Shown here: piece by piece, positions 21,421 to 33,286 of the stretch
How the letters are laid out: the number at the start of each line of letters is the position of its first letter
Position numbering within the stretch: the first letter of the stretch is position 1
Assembly (NCBI GenBank): GCA_037178855.1
Contig: JASJZC010000002.1
Location: forward strand, 5,344,501 to 5,408,500
Length of the DNA: 64,000 nucleotides
Reading direction: 5' to 3'
Source of the DNA: Oscheius sp. JU75
Taxonomy: Eukaryota > Nematoda > Chromadorea > Rhabditida > Rhabditidae
Position numbers and translations under genes: made by a program
The notes under the pieces: model-generated
The model's input: the letters and a program-made list of their open reading frames with translations, nothing else
Told to the model about the DNA's origin: nothing
Database searches by the model: none

Positions 21421-24071
21421 TCAGTAGGGATCAAGGAGTTGATGCTGTGTGAGGGAGTCAAAAAGCCAGAGAGGAGAGACCTTATGCAGATTGGAGGAGG
21501 CGAGAATCTTGTCGGATAGCTTGTGATCTGCTTCGTAGAGGATGAAGTAGGGAGTCTTCAGGTCTGGTCTGTCAATTTATCCCTTTTTACCGTAATTAAA
21601 AAGATGATACCTGTAGTACGGGGGAGGATCTTCCTTGTTAAATTTGGGCTCTTTCAGGATAACTTCAGCCCCGGCCAGTTTCAGCACGTCGTTTATAAAG
21701 GAGCTCTTGCCTGAAGACTTTAGATTCTGGAACGAAAGAAATACCATACCGTAGGATGTGAAGTGTGATGAGGCCGGATAGATTATACAACCGTGTAGAA
21801 GCCGGGGTTTCTGAAAGAAAATGTCTCCTGGCGAATGAGATTGAGCCTACCAATTGCTGTCTGTCAAGTCTATAGGCTCGGCAGGTGCCGATGACAGGCT
21901 CCAATGACCGAAATCGCATTTTTTGAATCTCGTAATTTGTCGTATCGCGAATGATTTCTCCCTTCTTGACGCAGTCGGTCAGCCACTCTAGACTGACAAT
22001 TGTTAGACCTCTGAAAGCTTGCTGTTTCTCTGAAAAAAAAGCAAAGGAAACCTGAGCATGGCCTCAATGAAAATGATATCAACCTGGTAGGCATCAGATC
22101 CGTCCTCGTTCGGATGCACGACCACGTGGGTAACTGTTTTCACGAATTTGTCTTCTACCTAAATGGAAAGAACATGGTCTTAAGAGCAGAAGTCGCTTAC
22201 CGTAATGATTTTCTGGAATTCTGCCAGTTCCGGGACAGTCCTTTTCTCTCTTTTACTGCTACAATTACTGTCCAGGATAAGGGCCACAAACGTATCCGGC
22301 AGTTTGGCGGGGATTCTCGGCTGTATTGGGCGACCGACATACCGCTCGACGAGTCTTCTAACCGGTGACATGATGTCGGCCATCTCGAGAGGTATCTTCA
22401 TTTGCAAATTTCGAATCTTAAGGTGTTATTTTTACGAAAGAAAAGAAAGGTCTTACAGTTTTACTGGCTCCTTTAGAGAGTAAATAGTCAACGACCTCTT
22501 CCTTCTGGTTTCTGACTGCCGCGTGAAGCGGCGTATCACATGAACGACCGCCTGAATTATGTTCTTGGGACTTATGAGAACTAGCTAACACTGTGCATTG
22601 ATCAGGGCTCCATTTTCCACCAATACTTTGCACATACTCAGTTTGCCGTGCAGAGCTGCAAAATAGAGTGGTGTGCACTGGTATTCATTGGTCTCATTGA
22701 CGTCACTGCCAGTCTAAAAGCCATGTCCCACGAAAAACTGACTGACAAATACTTTGAGAAGCCGTTCAAGCTCGTCGATTCGGTTGTTCAGGACGGCATC
22801 AATCACGTCGTAACTTCCCTTCCGATAGACCAGTGATTTCCTCGAAGCTTTTCTTTCCTGAACTACCTGGTTATAGCGCACTCAAAAAAGACTGACGAGT
22901 GTTTCCGGAAACTCTTCCCTAACGGTCGTATTGTAGGGGGTTGCTGGACGAGAATCGGGGCTCGAGGGTCGAGGAAGTGGAGACGGACTTCGGGCAACAA
23001 CCGGTAGCAGAAGGCTTCGGTCTTCTCCAAAGACTCTGTCCGGCTTTTTCGTAAATTCGAAGGAACGGATAGTTTTTGAGGCTGGCCGGACGCTTGGAGG
23101 AGGCTGAAAAGGAGAGACCAGTTAGTCGCTTCACTATGTTCAAGTACCATTAGAGGCAGTTGTGTTTCTTCTCGCATCATTTCCTGGGTCTGGAAGAGCA
23201 TTGGAGCACTAGTTTCGTGGTGAGCTTTGACAAAAATAGGACGTTTTCGTCTGAAAACAAGGCATTTTGCACAGAAGGAACAGCTGACTTTGAAGTGACA
23301 GGTGTGGTCTCCGTCTTGTTCATTACTTCATCTTTCATGATGCTGAAAAGGGAAGATACTTGAGAACTGAAAATGAGACTGACGCATCGGCGAAAAGAAG
23401 AGCTGAACTGGGTGGCCTATTCTCGTCGTTCAGCATATTCTCTCTGGAATTTGATCTTCTTCTTCTGGTCGATTTTGGTGGAGAATTATTGGAAGTTTCT
23501 TCAGACAGCGTGAGAGAATTTCGTTGAGTCAGCATGAAATCGTCGATGTTTCTACATTAAGACTACGATTAAAAGATTGGAACAGTTACCTTCTAGATTC
23601 ATTCTCGATGCTGAATAGTTGCTGAGCCACTCGCTGTGTTGCTGTGGCAAGAGGAGCACCTCCTCGTTCTACTGCGTTGCGGTACTTGGTCAGGAGACTG
23701 TAGAATTTGTCCATTCCTTCGACGAATCCGTTAATCATGCGCGCTGGAGTTGGTCTGCTAGGCTGCAATGACTGTTTCAGGGTTAGGAAACAGGCTTACC
23801 TCGATCATATTTTGACACAAACCGCAGATTGTTTGGGAATTCCTAGAAAAAGTGTTGATACAGCTCCTAAAATGGATTGATTTCTTTCAACAAGAACTTT
23901 ACCAGCAAAATGCGTGCCGACACACAGTGCCGATGAACTGCAGCTCATCGCTACGTTCTTTGCTGAAAATACCGGATTATTCTACGGGATAAGTTCTTAC
24001 CATTGGGCGCAGACAAGAACCTTTGACAGGAGTTTTGCAGCCTCTTCTGTTCTTTGGAGGTTCTCGACCAT
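21421..24071 (-). CDS. BARD1: BARD1 orthologue: RING, ankyrin and tandem BRCT domains
   Basis: Partner of BRCA1 in an E3 ubiquitin ligase acting at DNA breaks and replication forks. First exons: 24071-24001, 23962-23903, 23866-23800, 23762-23590, joined by introns of 36-38 nt. They encode a RING finger (CAQC, CRHAFC, SC, CGLC) at residues ~22-62, with each cysteine pair restored only by correct splicing. A Ser/Arg-rich linker with TRRRRSNSRE follows. Ankyrin repeats lie at 22418-22836 (DTPLHAAVRNQKEEVVDYLL). The BRCT pair occupies 21421-22200: TVTHVVVHPNE and WLTDCVKKGEI in the first, LHGCIIYPASS and SPLWLFDSLTQHQ in the second. The protein ends DPY, close to the BARD1 terminus. The start follows a TTTCAG acceptor, consistent with trans-splicing. 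Exact exon limits in the middle third were not fully resolved. Confidence 0.92.
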
Positions 24072-24175
24072 ACTCTTCTCTGAAATGTTAATGCTTTCAA
24101 AGAAAACGAAAAGAACAAAAAAGAAAGACAACAGGAAATATAGTGCGACGTCTACAAAATTGTTCGGTTTTAAAA

Positions 24176-24193
24176 TTTCCCGCGGTAACCGCG
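24176..24193. promoter_or_regulatory. E2F-like site overlapping a perfect palindrome between BARD1 and the divergent kinase gene
   Basis: TTTCCCGC (24176-24183) matches the E2F consensus and overlaps CGCGGTAACCGCG (24181-24193), a palindrome with one central base. It lies about 105 bases upstream of the BARD1 start and 173 bases upstream of the kinase start, so it could control both. Confidence 0.5.
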
Positions 24194-24365
24194 CCCTACA
24201 GTCATGCCGCCAACCCAAAATTTTTGAGGCTTGGGCATTTCCTCCCTTCTGCCTGTTTCCCTTAGGGTTTTCACCCTTTATGCTTTTTTTGCAGAACGTG
24301 TTACAAGACGGAAGGCTTCCTGCCAGTTGTAGTAGAATTTGGCGACTCCATTAGCTTACAATGCA

Positions 24366-25851
24366 ATGCAACTAAGCATAGATGTAAGCACTTACTTCTG
24401 GCCATCGAACATGCTTTCAGAACTTCACATTTAACCCCGAGACAGATGTAATCGGAAAAGGAGGCTTCGGCGAAGTTTTTAAAGCGACATGTCCGAATGT
24501 AGTGAATTTGCCTTCGAAGGTTGCTCTCAAAAAGGTACATTTTGTTCGTGCTCTCGTATTCAACATTTGCAGGTAAATAGGAAAGTGCCGGCCGTCAAAA
24601 TCAGACAAGAATGCGATTTATTAAAACCACTAACTCATCCCAACATCGTCAAAGTAAGTTTTGTCTATTTGATACTCACTCACTTAATTTTCAGTGCTAT
24701 GATTGCTTTCAAGACCTAAATGGCTACTTTTATATTGTGATGGAACTCTGCGAGCACGGAGATTTGCGTGATTACGTGAAGAGACGTGTAAGATTGCCAC
24801 AAATTGCAGGTAAACGTTGTTCAGCATGCGTCGCTCGTAATATTTTGTCATTGTACAGCAAAACTACACAGCTCCAAAAAAAGTTACTTATAAAGTCGAT
24901 TTCAGCAGCAAAAGTTCTGAAACAGCTCGTATGTGCGTTGATGTATTGCCATGGGCGGAAAATCATGCATCGAGATATGTCAGCCGGAAATGTGCTCATA
25001 TACCGTCTACCGGAAAATCCCTCTGATCCCAATGATGCACCTAGAGTTGTAAGTAGTTCCTCGTTTGTCATAGCATCAAGTTTTCTCACAGAAACTCACT
25101 GACTTTGGTCTGGCTCGGGAGATGCACAACACGTCGGCGAAGACTTTTGCCGGGACTCCTGGTTACATGCCAATCGAGATGAGGAAAGGTGAACCCTACA
25201 GCATCACCGCTGACATTTATTCTCTTGGATCACTTCTCTTTTTCGCGTTAACTGGCAGAGAGCCCACTAACAACGGTAAGCTACCCTCGCTTCTTGGCAT
25301 AAGCCCCATTTTAGAGGAATTAAACTTGGCGCAACTGACAGAAGAAGCTACAGAACTGATCAAAGCTCTTCAAGCACCCGAAGCCCGGAGGATTGCGTTA
25401 GCCGGTACCCAATCAAACACTTTCACAACGTGTGGAGATTTAGAGATCATGAAGTCGCGATTCATGGAAACAAACGGCATTACGAGCACGACAGTCAGCG
25501 TGGAAGGCAGATCCACAGGACGAATAAGCAGTTTCGACGCACGACTCGGCGGGTCCGCCTTGAGAAGAAGAGACGGATCCAATACATCGAGAGAACGAGT
25601 CCGGTTAAGAAATCTTCCGCCAGAACATGGCCAGTTAGCGAGAAGACAAAGAAATGAGGAAAATTTTCGGGTTGGAACTCTTCTCGTCGCTTATAGATCT
25701 CGTATTTCAGAGCCGACCATCTGACTACGGATTATCACACGGACAGGGCAACAGCAGAGGCGACAGCGGATTCCGCAGTGCCAGTGTGCCGCCAGACCAT
25801 CGAGAGCCGCTCAGGCAAGATCCAAAGAAACTAGTCCAAACTCCAATATAG
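24366..25851 (+). CDS. Serine/threonine protein kinase with an atypical catalytic loop (possibly PLK4-like)
   Basis: The first exon is only 18 nt (24366-24383, MQLSID); exon 2 (24421-24534) encodes the glycine loop GKGGFGEVFKA and KVALKK; exon 3 (24573-24653) and later exons give IVMELCEHGDLRDY, the catalytic loop HRDMSAGNVL, DFGLA, a GTPGYMPIEM P+1 region and DIYSLGSLLF. The usual Lys of HRDxKxxN is Ser, and the APE motif reads PIE. PLK4/SAK kinases also lack the Lys (HRDLTLSN), so this family is a candidate, but I see no polo box. After the kinase domain comes a basic, low-complexity tail, ending at TAG 25849-25851 after KKLVQTPI. Further 3' exons up to 26211 (MRVIVTEARAVIERAG..., VEFLYPARND) are open and have a good splice pair but could not be connected in phase. 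Gene starts are 294 bp from BARD1, in opposite direction. Confidence 0.85.
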
Positions 25852-26235
25852 ACCAAGATCCGTGGCGAATCTGTTCGTGCCCGGCTGGCCTCTGGCTCTG
25901 TCTCATCTCCTTCCGAGGAATGTCCCCAATGGTGTGAAGGAGATGCGGGTAGATAGCATGAGAGTCATTGTAACCGAGGCCCGAGCTGTGATAGAACGTG
26001 CCGGGAAAGCGGGATTTGTGGCCACAATTACACGGATCACCATCAATCGAAATAGCCAGCGAGTAAGCTCTACGACAAACCACTTTTTCTATACGTCAAG
26101 TTTTAGGTCGAGTTTCTTTATCCGGCTAGGAATGACGAACGGATTCCAACTGTCGATGGACAAGCAGCCATAGCGATCGATGATCGAAGATTTCGAAGAT
26201 ACGACAGGTAATATTGAGGTTTATTTGCAATACAA

Positions 26236-27298
<1,063 letters not shown>

Positions 27299-27329
27299 GG
27301 CGGATGGCGCTGGTTTGAACTCTCGGTCA

Positions 27330-27337
27330 TTTTTATA
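27330..27337 (-). promoter_or_regulatory. TATA box of the cuticle collagen gene
   Basis: The minus strand reads TATAAAAA, 32-39 bases upstream of the collagen start codon. Collagen genes of nematodes are strongly stage-regulated and often have TATA promoters. Confidence 0.6.
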
Positions 27338-27469
27338 CTATGCCCGCTCTAGCCGGTCCAGTTTTCGGGTCCCAGCAGCCCGCCTACCTGGGGTCAGACT
27401 AGCCGTTGACCTTCGTGATTTTTTACGCGAAGATCTGTGGACGCGAGACTAAAAAGTTCCTTTTTCAGC

Positions 27470-28622
27470 ATGGAAAGTCTTGCGGCCAATGAAGAAGATC
27501 AGAAGCAGTACGAGACGGACGCCTGGGTCATCTGGCAGATGGGACACGATATCGACCGGGTGACGACCAGACATCCGCTGTTCCCTTCCTCTCATTGTCG
27601 TCTGATGGAGAACGGAGATGTAAGGATCGTTCCGGACAAAAGAAATCCCAATGGACGTTAGTCTAGGCTCCTTTTCCGGGTCACAGTCAACTTTCAGAGA
27701 AGTTTTTTCGGAAGAAGAGTCGGACAGAGGCAGTCTCCTACAAAGTCACACCCCACGATGGCGCGAGGTCCAAAAACATTGAAGACAGTAGTTATTCTGA
27801 TCCTCCCAATACTCCTATTTTGTTCAGAACAGCTAATTTGTAATCTGGACTTTGTCTATCGACTGCTGATTCAACAGGAAGGCGTAGCTCTCGACTTCGG
27901 GATGCCTTTTCCAATAGCAATCACCTGTCCGATGGAGGAGGGACAATCTCTTGGCTCGACGTGGTCGAGAAGCTCTTCTGCAGTACGTCGTTCGGAGAAA
28001 AGCCCCTATAGAATGTCAATTCAGCTGTCGAATATCGCGAGACGATCAACAGCCTCAGCGCCTTCAGTACTTGCTCCCGAGAGAGGCAGACCCCTTCGTC
28101 CAATACAGCTCCCTTCAAAGCCGACAGATCCAGAAGGCGATAGATACATGATCAAGCAGGTAATTGTTTCCCCATTCTTCGCTGCGCTATCATCACGCAC
28201 TGCCTTTCTCCATTGAGCGCGCTCCGGACCGTTTAGCGTAGAAAAAGTTGTCGATCCTTGTTTTTACATCTCTCCTATCAGCTTAGATGTCGATCGCGCT
28301 TGGAACGGAAAATTCTGTCCGCAACTTGGGGAGTTTTCCACAAAAATTCGAATGTTCAGCTTGCTCCGAACGATCCACGCTATTCCGTCTACGACAATCA
28401 CAACAAGGGGAGAAATCTGCGAATGTCCACGTCGGACAAAAACCAGCTCATCTACCGTCGTAATGAAAAAGCTCCGGAGCAAAGGTATACCGTTTTCACG
28501 TTGCACTTTCTCAAAACTTAACTTTCAGACTCGATTTTACAAAGAGTCGCAACATTCCGCCGGAAGTAGATGATCTCCTAGCCAAGCTAAAGCCCTACAT
28601 GGCTCGAAGCCATCCGCCATGA
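27470..28622 (+). CDS. Multi-exon gene of unknown function
   Basis: The first exon (27470 to about 27658) encodes MESLAANEEDQKQYETDAW and a Trp-rich segment (VIWQMGHDIDR); an in-frame splice leads to QKFFRKKSRTEAVSYKVTP near 27700-27830. The last two exons are clear: about 28280-28485 (APNDPRYSVYDNHNKG, RRNEKAPEQR) and 28529-28622 (LDFTKSRNIPPEVDDLLAKL to a stop). The middle (27880-28160) is open in three frames and I could not decide the path. No family is recognised. Codon choice and splice sites at both ends support a real gene. Confidence 0.6.
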
Positions 28623-29289
28623 CGATTAATAATATTCTCAGAGATGATCTCAAAAAAAAAAATTAACGTTTTGTATAGCAACAGGGAATGAACCTTGAAC
28701 ACTTTCTGTAACATTGTTCTGTATCTTCTGTTCTGTCGTGTTCTCGTATTCGTACCTATTTGCTATTGTATGCTTTGCATCTGTGCAGTGGCTATTGGCA
28801 CAGTATTCAGAAAATCCAGCCGACAGAGTTTACATAAAGAAGTCAGGAGTGGGATTGACTGAATTTTTCTTCGCAGGACCCTTTGGGCTAGTCCTTTAAC
28901 ATTTGGCTGCGGGTTTTCGCAGTTTTCTTGTTCTTTTCGCTAGTTTTCTCAACTTTTCTACGGTTATTTTCAAACATTGCCAATATCAACAGGTTGATCA
29001 GCAGAAAAATACATAACAAAATCTAAAATTTGCTGCTAAGTATTAAAGGACTGGCACGGCGGGTCCCGCGAGTAGAAATTCTACAGTATTCCGCTAGTCA
29101 ATCCCGTTTCTGAACAGACTATGTCTTGGTTTTATCAGCACGTCTGTTTTTGTTTTGCTTTGATATACCATTGTTTCTAACCTAGAGTCAAAACCTATCA
29201 GAAAAACATAAGATCCTTGATTTGCAGCCTCCTTCAGCCCAACTGGTCATTGCTAACACTGTAGCTATCCCCCGTAAAATGTTGTTCAG
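28623..29289. other. Intergenic gap with nothing recognised
   Basis: A-rich and T-rich sequence with no coding signal. It ends in TTGTTCAG at 29289, the acceptor that abuts the next start codon. Confidence 0.5.
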
Positions 29290-30570
29290 ATGATGCCATC
29301 GAAGGAAAACGGTCCCGAGTGGACGCTGGAAGAGAAGAAGAAGCTCTTGGAGCTGTGGAAGAGCGAAGACGGTTGGCCTGAGAGGTCGGAGAAGATGAAC
29401 GATACCTTTCCTCCGCGTAAAGGCTTCTTTTCGCCTGAGGTGGGCTTTTACACGTCCCTAGACCCTATAGAATGGTTGAGGAAACCCTTTTACACCCATC
29501 CAACATTGATTTTTCAGAGCTGCCAGGCCGAATTCGACCTATTGATGAGCGCTCCAGCTCCTGTCCAAGTAACCATTCCTACTGATGAAAATACGCCCGG
29601 ATACAGTCTGAAATCGGTGGTTGACATGTGGATTGGCCACTACAAGAAGGAGGTTGGTCTACTTTTTGATTCTTGTGACAACAGTCCATGTTCAGATCCA
29701 GAAGGACATCGACACAAGGATGGAGCTGTGTATCGTGGATATTCGCAACAGTTACGCGCAGGCCGACCGAGTCGTGAACAACGAGTTCACAGACGAACAG
29801 CTGAAGGTCCTTCTGGAAGAAGCACGTATCGAAGAGGCAAAGGTAACCACTTTCCTTCTAAATGGCTGCAAACAACACAGTTCAGTATGGTATGAAGCAC
29901 ATCCGCAACGTCAACGCCTTTATGCATCGTCTAATTCAGATGGAGGACGAGAAGAAGAAAGACCAGCTACCGACTGATTTGGACGTGAAGGAGGAGTCTA
30001 CGGAGATGAAAATGGAGGAAACGATGTCCACTGAAAATGAAGAGATTCCGGAGATCAAGACGGAGGAAACTATGCAGAAGGAGGCCAAGACGGAGGAGGC
30101 TATGCAGGCCAAGACCATGCTTACGAACACGCTCAATTTGGTCAAAGAACTTCGTCATTCCAACATCTTCTTTCATCCCGTTTCGGAGAAAGAGGCTCCT
30201 GGATATTCCAACGTCATAAAGCAGTACGTTCGTCTCACCATTTTCAGCAACATTCCTTCCATTCATAGGCCAATGGATTTTCTGACGATTAAGAAGGAGA
30301 TCGATGCGGGAGAAGTATCCGATTTGAAACAGCTGAAGCATCGCTGCATGCAGATGTTCGCCAACGCCGTCATGTACAACAACACCGGATCTGACATCAA
30401 TACTCGCACCAAGGAGATTGCTCGTGATACCATCGACGAAATGGCCCGTCTTGTAAGTGCTCTCATTTCTTGCATGAACGATTATAGTCTGTCTTCCTTC
30501 TCTGCTACTTTTATGGTTCTTGATTGGACAGGAGTCTTCTGTATCATCAACAGTCTTGTGCTGGGCATAG
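29290..30570 (+). CDS. BRD8: BRD8-like bromodomain protein (NuA4/TIP60 acetyltransferase complex)
   Basis: Six exons join in frame: 29290-29439, 29518-29652, 29696-29842, 29886-30223, 30269-30452, 30532-30570, giving 330 residues. The N-terminus (EWTLEEKKKLLELW ... CQAEFDLLM) corresponds to the SANT-like region of BRD8. A charged linker with repeated EETM units follows. The bromodomain is at about residues 200-316: FFHPVSEKEAPGY, the ZA loop PMDFLTIKKEI, and MFANAVMYNN with the acetyl-lysine-binding Asn. BRD8 is a subunit of the NuA4/TIP60 histone acetyltransferase complex. It is much shorter than vertebrate BRD8, lacking most of the linker. The start codon directly follows TTCAG, consistent with trans-splicing. 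Confidence 0.92.
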
Positions 30571-31957
30571 AAGAGCACCTTTTTGACCCCAGAGTAACGT
30601 GGACGTAGGTTTCGAGGTCCGGAATTAGGTAATAACTGCACAAGAAAGCTGTATTTCTGTTCCAATGCTATCGCTAGTATTTTCACATGTTTTTCCATTA
30701 GCACATTCATTGCCTGAAGATCTTCAAGCGGTTCTTTTCTTTTGAAATTCTGTTTGCCCAGGGTCACGAAAGCAAAAAGCGAGAAGTTGCTATTGCCAAG
30801 AAGTTACTGTTACAATGGAATTGGAGGCAATTAGGCTTCGAGGTCCAGCAAAAACGAGTTTCAGCACTGAAATAATTGTTGGCAAAAAGAGCTCACGGGC
30901 ATGAGAAAATTTCCAAAAGAGACGTGGAGATAAGTTAAAAGATTGACCGCGTAAAAATGAGCATCCAAAGCCTGTCCCTTGTCATAAGATTTAAAAACTC
31001 ACAGCCTGTTTGCTATGTTCGGACCAAACCCAACGTCTATAAAGCTACGTTTCTAGCACTCCACCCGTCCGACCCGCGCTCAATCGTCGGGGACTGTCCT
31101 GCGCAGAAAACGTCCAGCCAAATAGCCGTCTTCTGTCACTTTCTCTTATCATATCTGCTTTGTTATTCGGTTATGTGCACTTTGTTCACGTTAGTTACAA
31201 TAAAAATGTTATGAAAAGTTGTAGCTCTGACGATTCTTCTTACCTAGAATTGGTGTCTTTCTCTCTCGAATGTTCTAGACTCACCCGTATAACAGCGAAC
31301 ACAGCAGCAGATCAGAAAGATGAGGCAGGTTGCAATGAGCGAGATTCCCATGAGCCATACCCAATTCTGAACAGGTTATGGAAGGGAGAAAGTGGACTTG
31401 CCTTTATTCTCGAACAGCACAAGAGGCTGCCATCTCCACAGCACTCGAATCGAAAGAAAGCCGAATCTAAAAAAAAAAATGGGACCATTGTTAGGAGTAC
31501 GAACATCTTTCAGTCAGGTTTTGCTCCATCTCTACGGTTATATCGACCTCTGAGGGTTTTGAAACTTGACGTTTCACGGTGTCTGTTATTCTGCCTACGT
31601 GTTTGTCTGATGCCTAGAACCGAAATGAACAATGAAGTCAAGGGATAAGATGACAAGCCAATTGAAGCCTCTCTAATATAATCTCACTCCTACAGGGTGA
31701 TTAAAACATAAGCATGGGCTTCTATTAGAGCTTTTACGGTATATGCGAATACTGACTAGGACACTATGACAAAATGACAGGCTACAATGAGAAAAAAATA
31801 ACAGGTTAACAGCTACAGTACATAGGCTAAGCAGCTCCAAAGGATCGGTTATTTGGATACGAAGTAGAATTGATATAATGAGAATACGACTTTTTGGGAG
31901 GTAGAATAAAATGACGTTTAGTGGATAGAAAGAGGGCTTATTAATTGATTGGTTGAA
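30571..31957. other. Intergenic stretch with nothing recognised
   Basis: Only short open segments without splice structure or family resemblance occur (30957-31214, 31160-31648). Confidence 0.4.
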
Positions 31958-32257
31958 TTACAATGGAAATGCTTTGAATTCCTTCTGGCAGGGTATCGAA
32001 GAGGCTGAAAAAGTATTGCTGCTCAAATCCTGACTGTCAAGCGTTTTGGACACTGTAGGATCAAATATCAGGAAAAAGAACGGCATGCAGTTCGAAAGAA
32101 TGTGGTCACATAAAAAAGTTCCGCTAATCATACCTGGATCGCATGAGCTGACAGCATCATCAGCTGAAGGACAATGAAGTTGGCCATCATGAGCGGAGGT
32201 CTCGTTCTGGAAGGTCGCAGCAGCTGAGCTCAAAAGAATCGGCAAAATGGCCCACAT
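31958..32257 (-). CDS. Putative small secreted protein
   Basis: An open frame of 99 codons begins with a good signal peptide (MWAILPILLSSAAA). It contains an 81-base stretch with a GTATGA donor and CTACAG acceptor; as 81 is a multiple of three both the spliced (72 residues) and unspliced forms stay open. The spliced form has three Cys. No family is recognised, and a chance open frame is possible. Confidence 0.35.
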   Translation of the reverse strand: MWAILPILLSSAAATFQNETSAHDGQLHCPSADDAVSSCDPGMISGTFLCDHILSNCMPFFFLIFDPTVSKTLDSQDLSSNTFSASSIPCQKEFKAFPL

Positions 32258-32599
32258 TCCTCAAAAGAGAACACCTGTATCGTCGAGACTGAAGTGTTCA
32301 AAGCTCCCCTGGCGGCAAAAGGCAAATTGGGCGAGAGCGGAAACGTATGTTGAAGGAGACGAGGTGACACGGTAATTGGCTCGCTGTTGTTGGAAAGAGA
32401 TTGCCAAAATTGAAGACTGCGAATTGGCTTCGTTTTGCCTGCTGCCCCGGTGCGCGATAATCAGAGTGACTTGAACAAGGAGGCAAGAAGTCCGAGGAAC
32501 TAATGGGACACTTTGAATCCTCTCAAATCATCGGATCAGGAGGAGAGTGAAATTTTACAATTTACAATTTATTGTCGGAATCAAGGGGTTGCTATCATG

Positions 32600-32923
32600 T
32601 CAGGGCTCCCTTGCCGCTCCCATAGCGCGAACTCGCTCTTCGTCTCCCTCTATTGTCTCTCGCATCCACATGATTGAAGTTCGTCCGAGGCGACCACAGG
32701 CTTTCTTCAGCTCATCTTCCCATCTCATGTACGGTCTCCCTAGAGCTCGTCGCTGATCTCCTTCCATCTCGGCCATTTTTCCTCGTCCATGTCTCCTCAT
32801 TCCTCGCACGATTGAGTTGGGTTGGCTTCGCGCCATGGGTGTTGACGTGACGATCCCTCTGTGTCGCAGTGCTGGGACCGGAATTTCTTCTTTCCACAAA
32901 CGGCGACGGCGATGGTAGGCCAC
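32600..32923 (-). mobile_element. Remnant of a non-LTR retrotransposon (C-terminus of reverse transcriptase ORF)
   Basis: The translation contains GRPYMRWEDELKKACG followed by a Trp-containing block, the pattern found just before the stop of many LINE-type reverse transcriptases (GRPxxRWxDDI...). No reverse transcriptase palm motif is present nearby, so only the 3' tail remains. Confidence 0.45.
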
Positions 32924-33286
32924 TAGAGAGTGCTTGAAGAAGCGAGCGCACAGTTTGTGAAAATAAAGAAAATTGACAATTGGAGAGTGAAAGCGCAGGC
33001 AAAACTGTAAAACGGTCTACGCGCCGGCATATATGCAGAGACTGATCGTAATTTGGTCAATCACGCCCAGCCAATAAAATCGGAAAGTGTGGGACAGGGG
33101 CGAGTACATTCGGGGGATTATTTAGCATACGTATGCGAGGAAACATTGTAGTAAAATTCATAATTACTTCTCTATTGGCTGTGATCATTCTAACTTGTAG
33201 TATACATTTAACAAACGGTAGATAGCCTAAACATGTCACGAAAGAGGGGGGCGAAAACGATCACAACTCAAAGAGATATCGAGTTC

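Noticed and set aside
29967-30767. 266-codon minus-strand open frame opposite BRD8
   Set aside because: It is the antisense shadow of BRD8 exons 4-6; it has no family match, while the plus strand shows a clear bromodomain.
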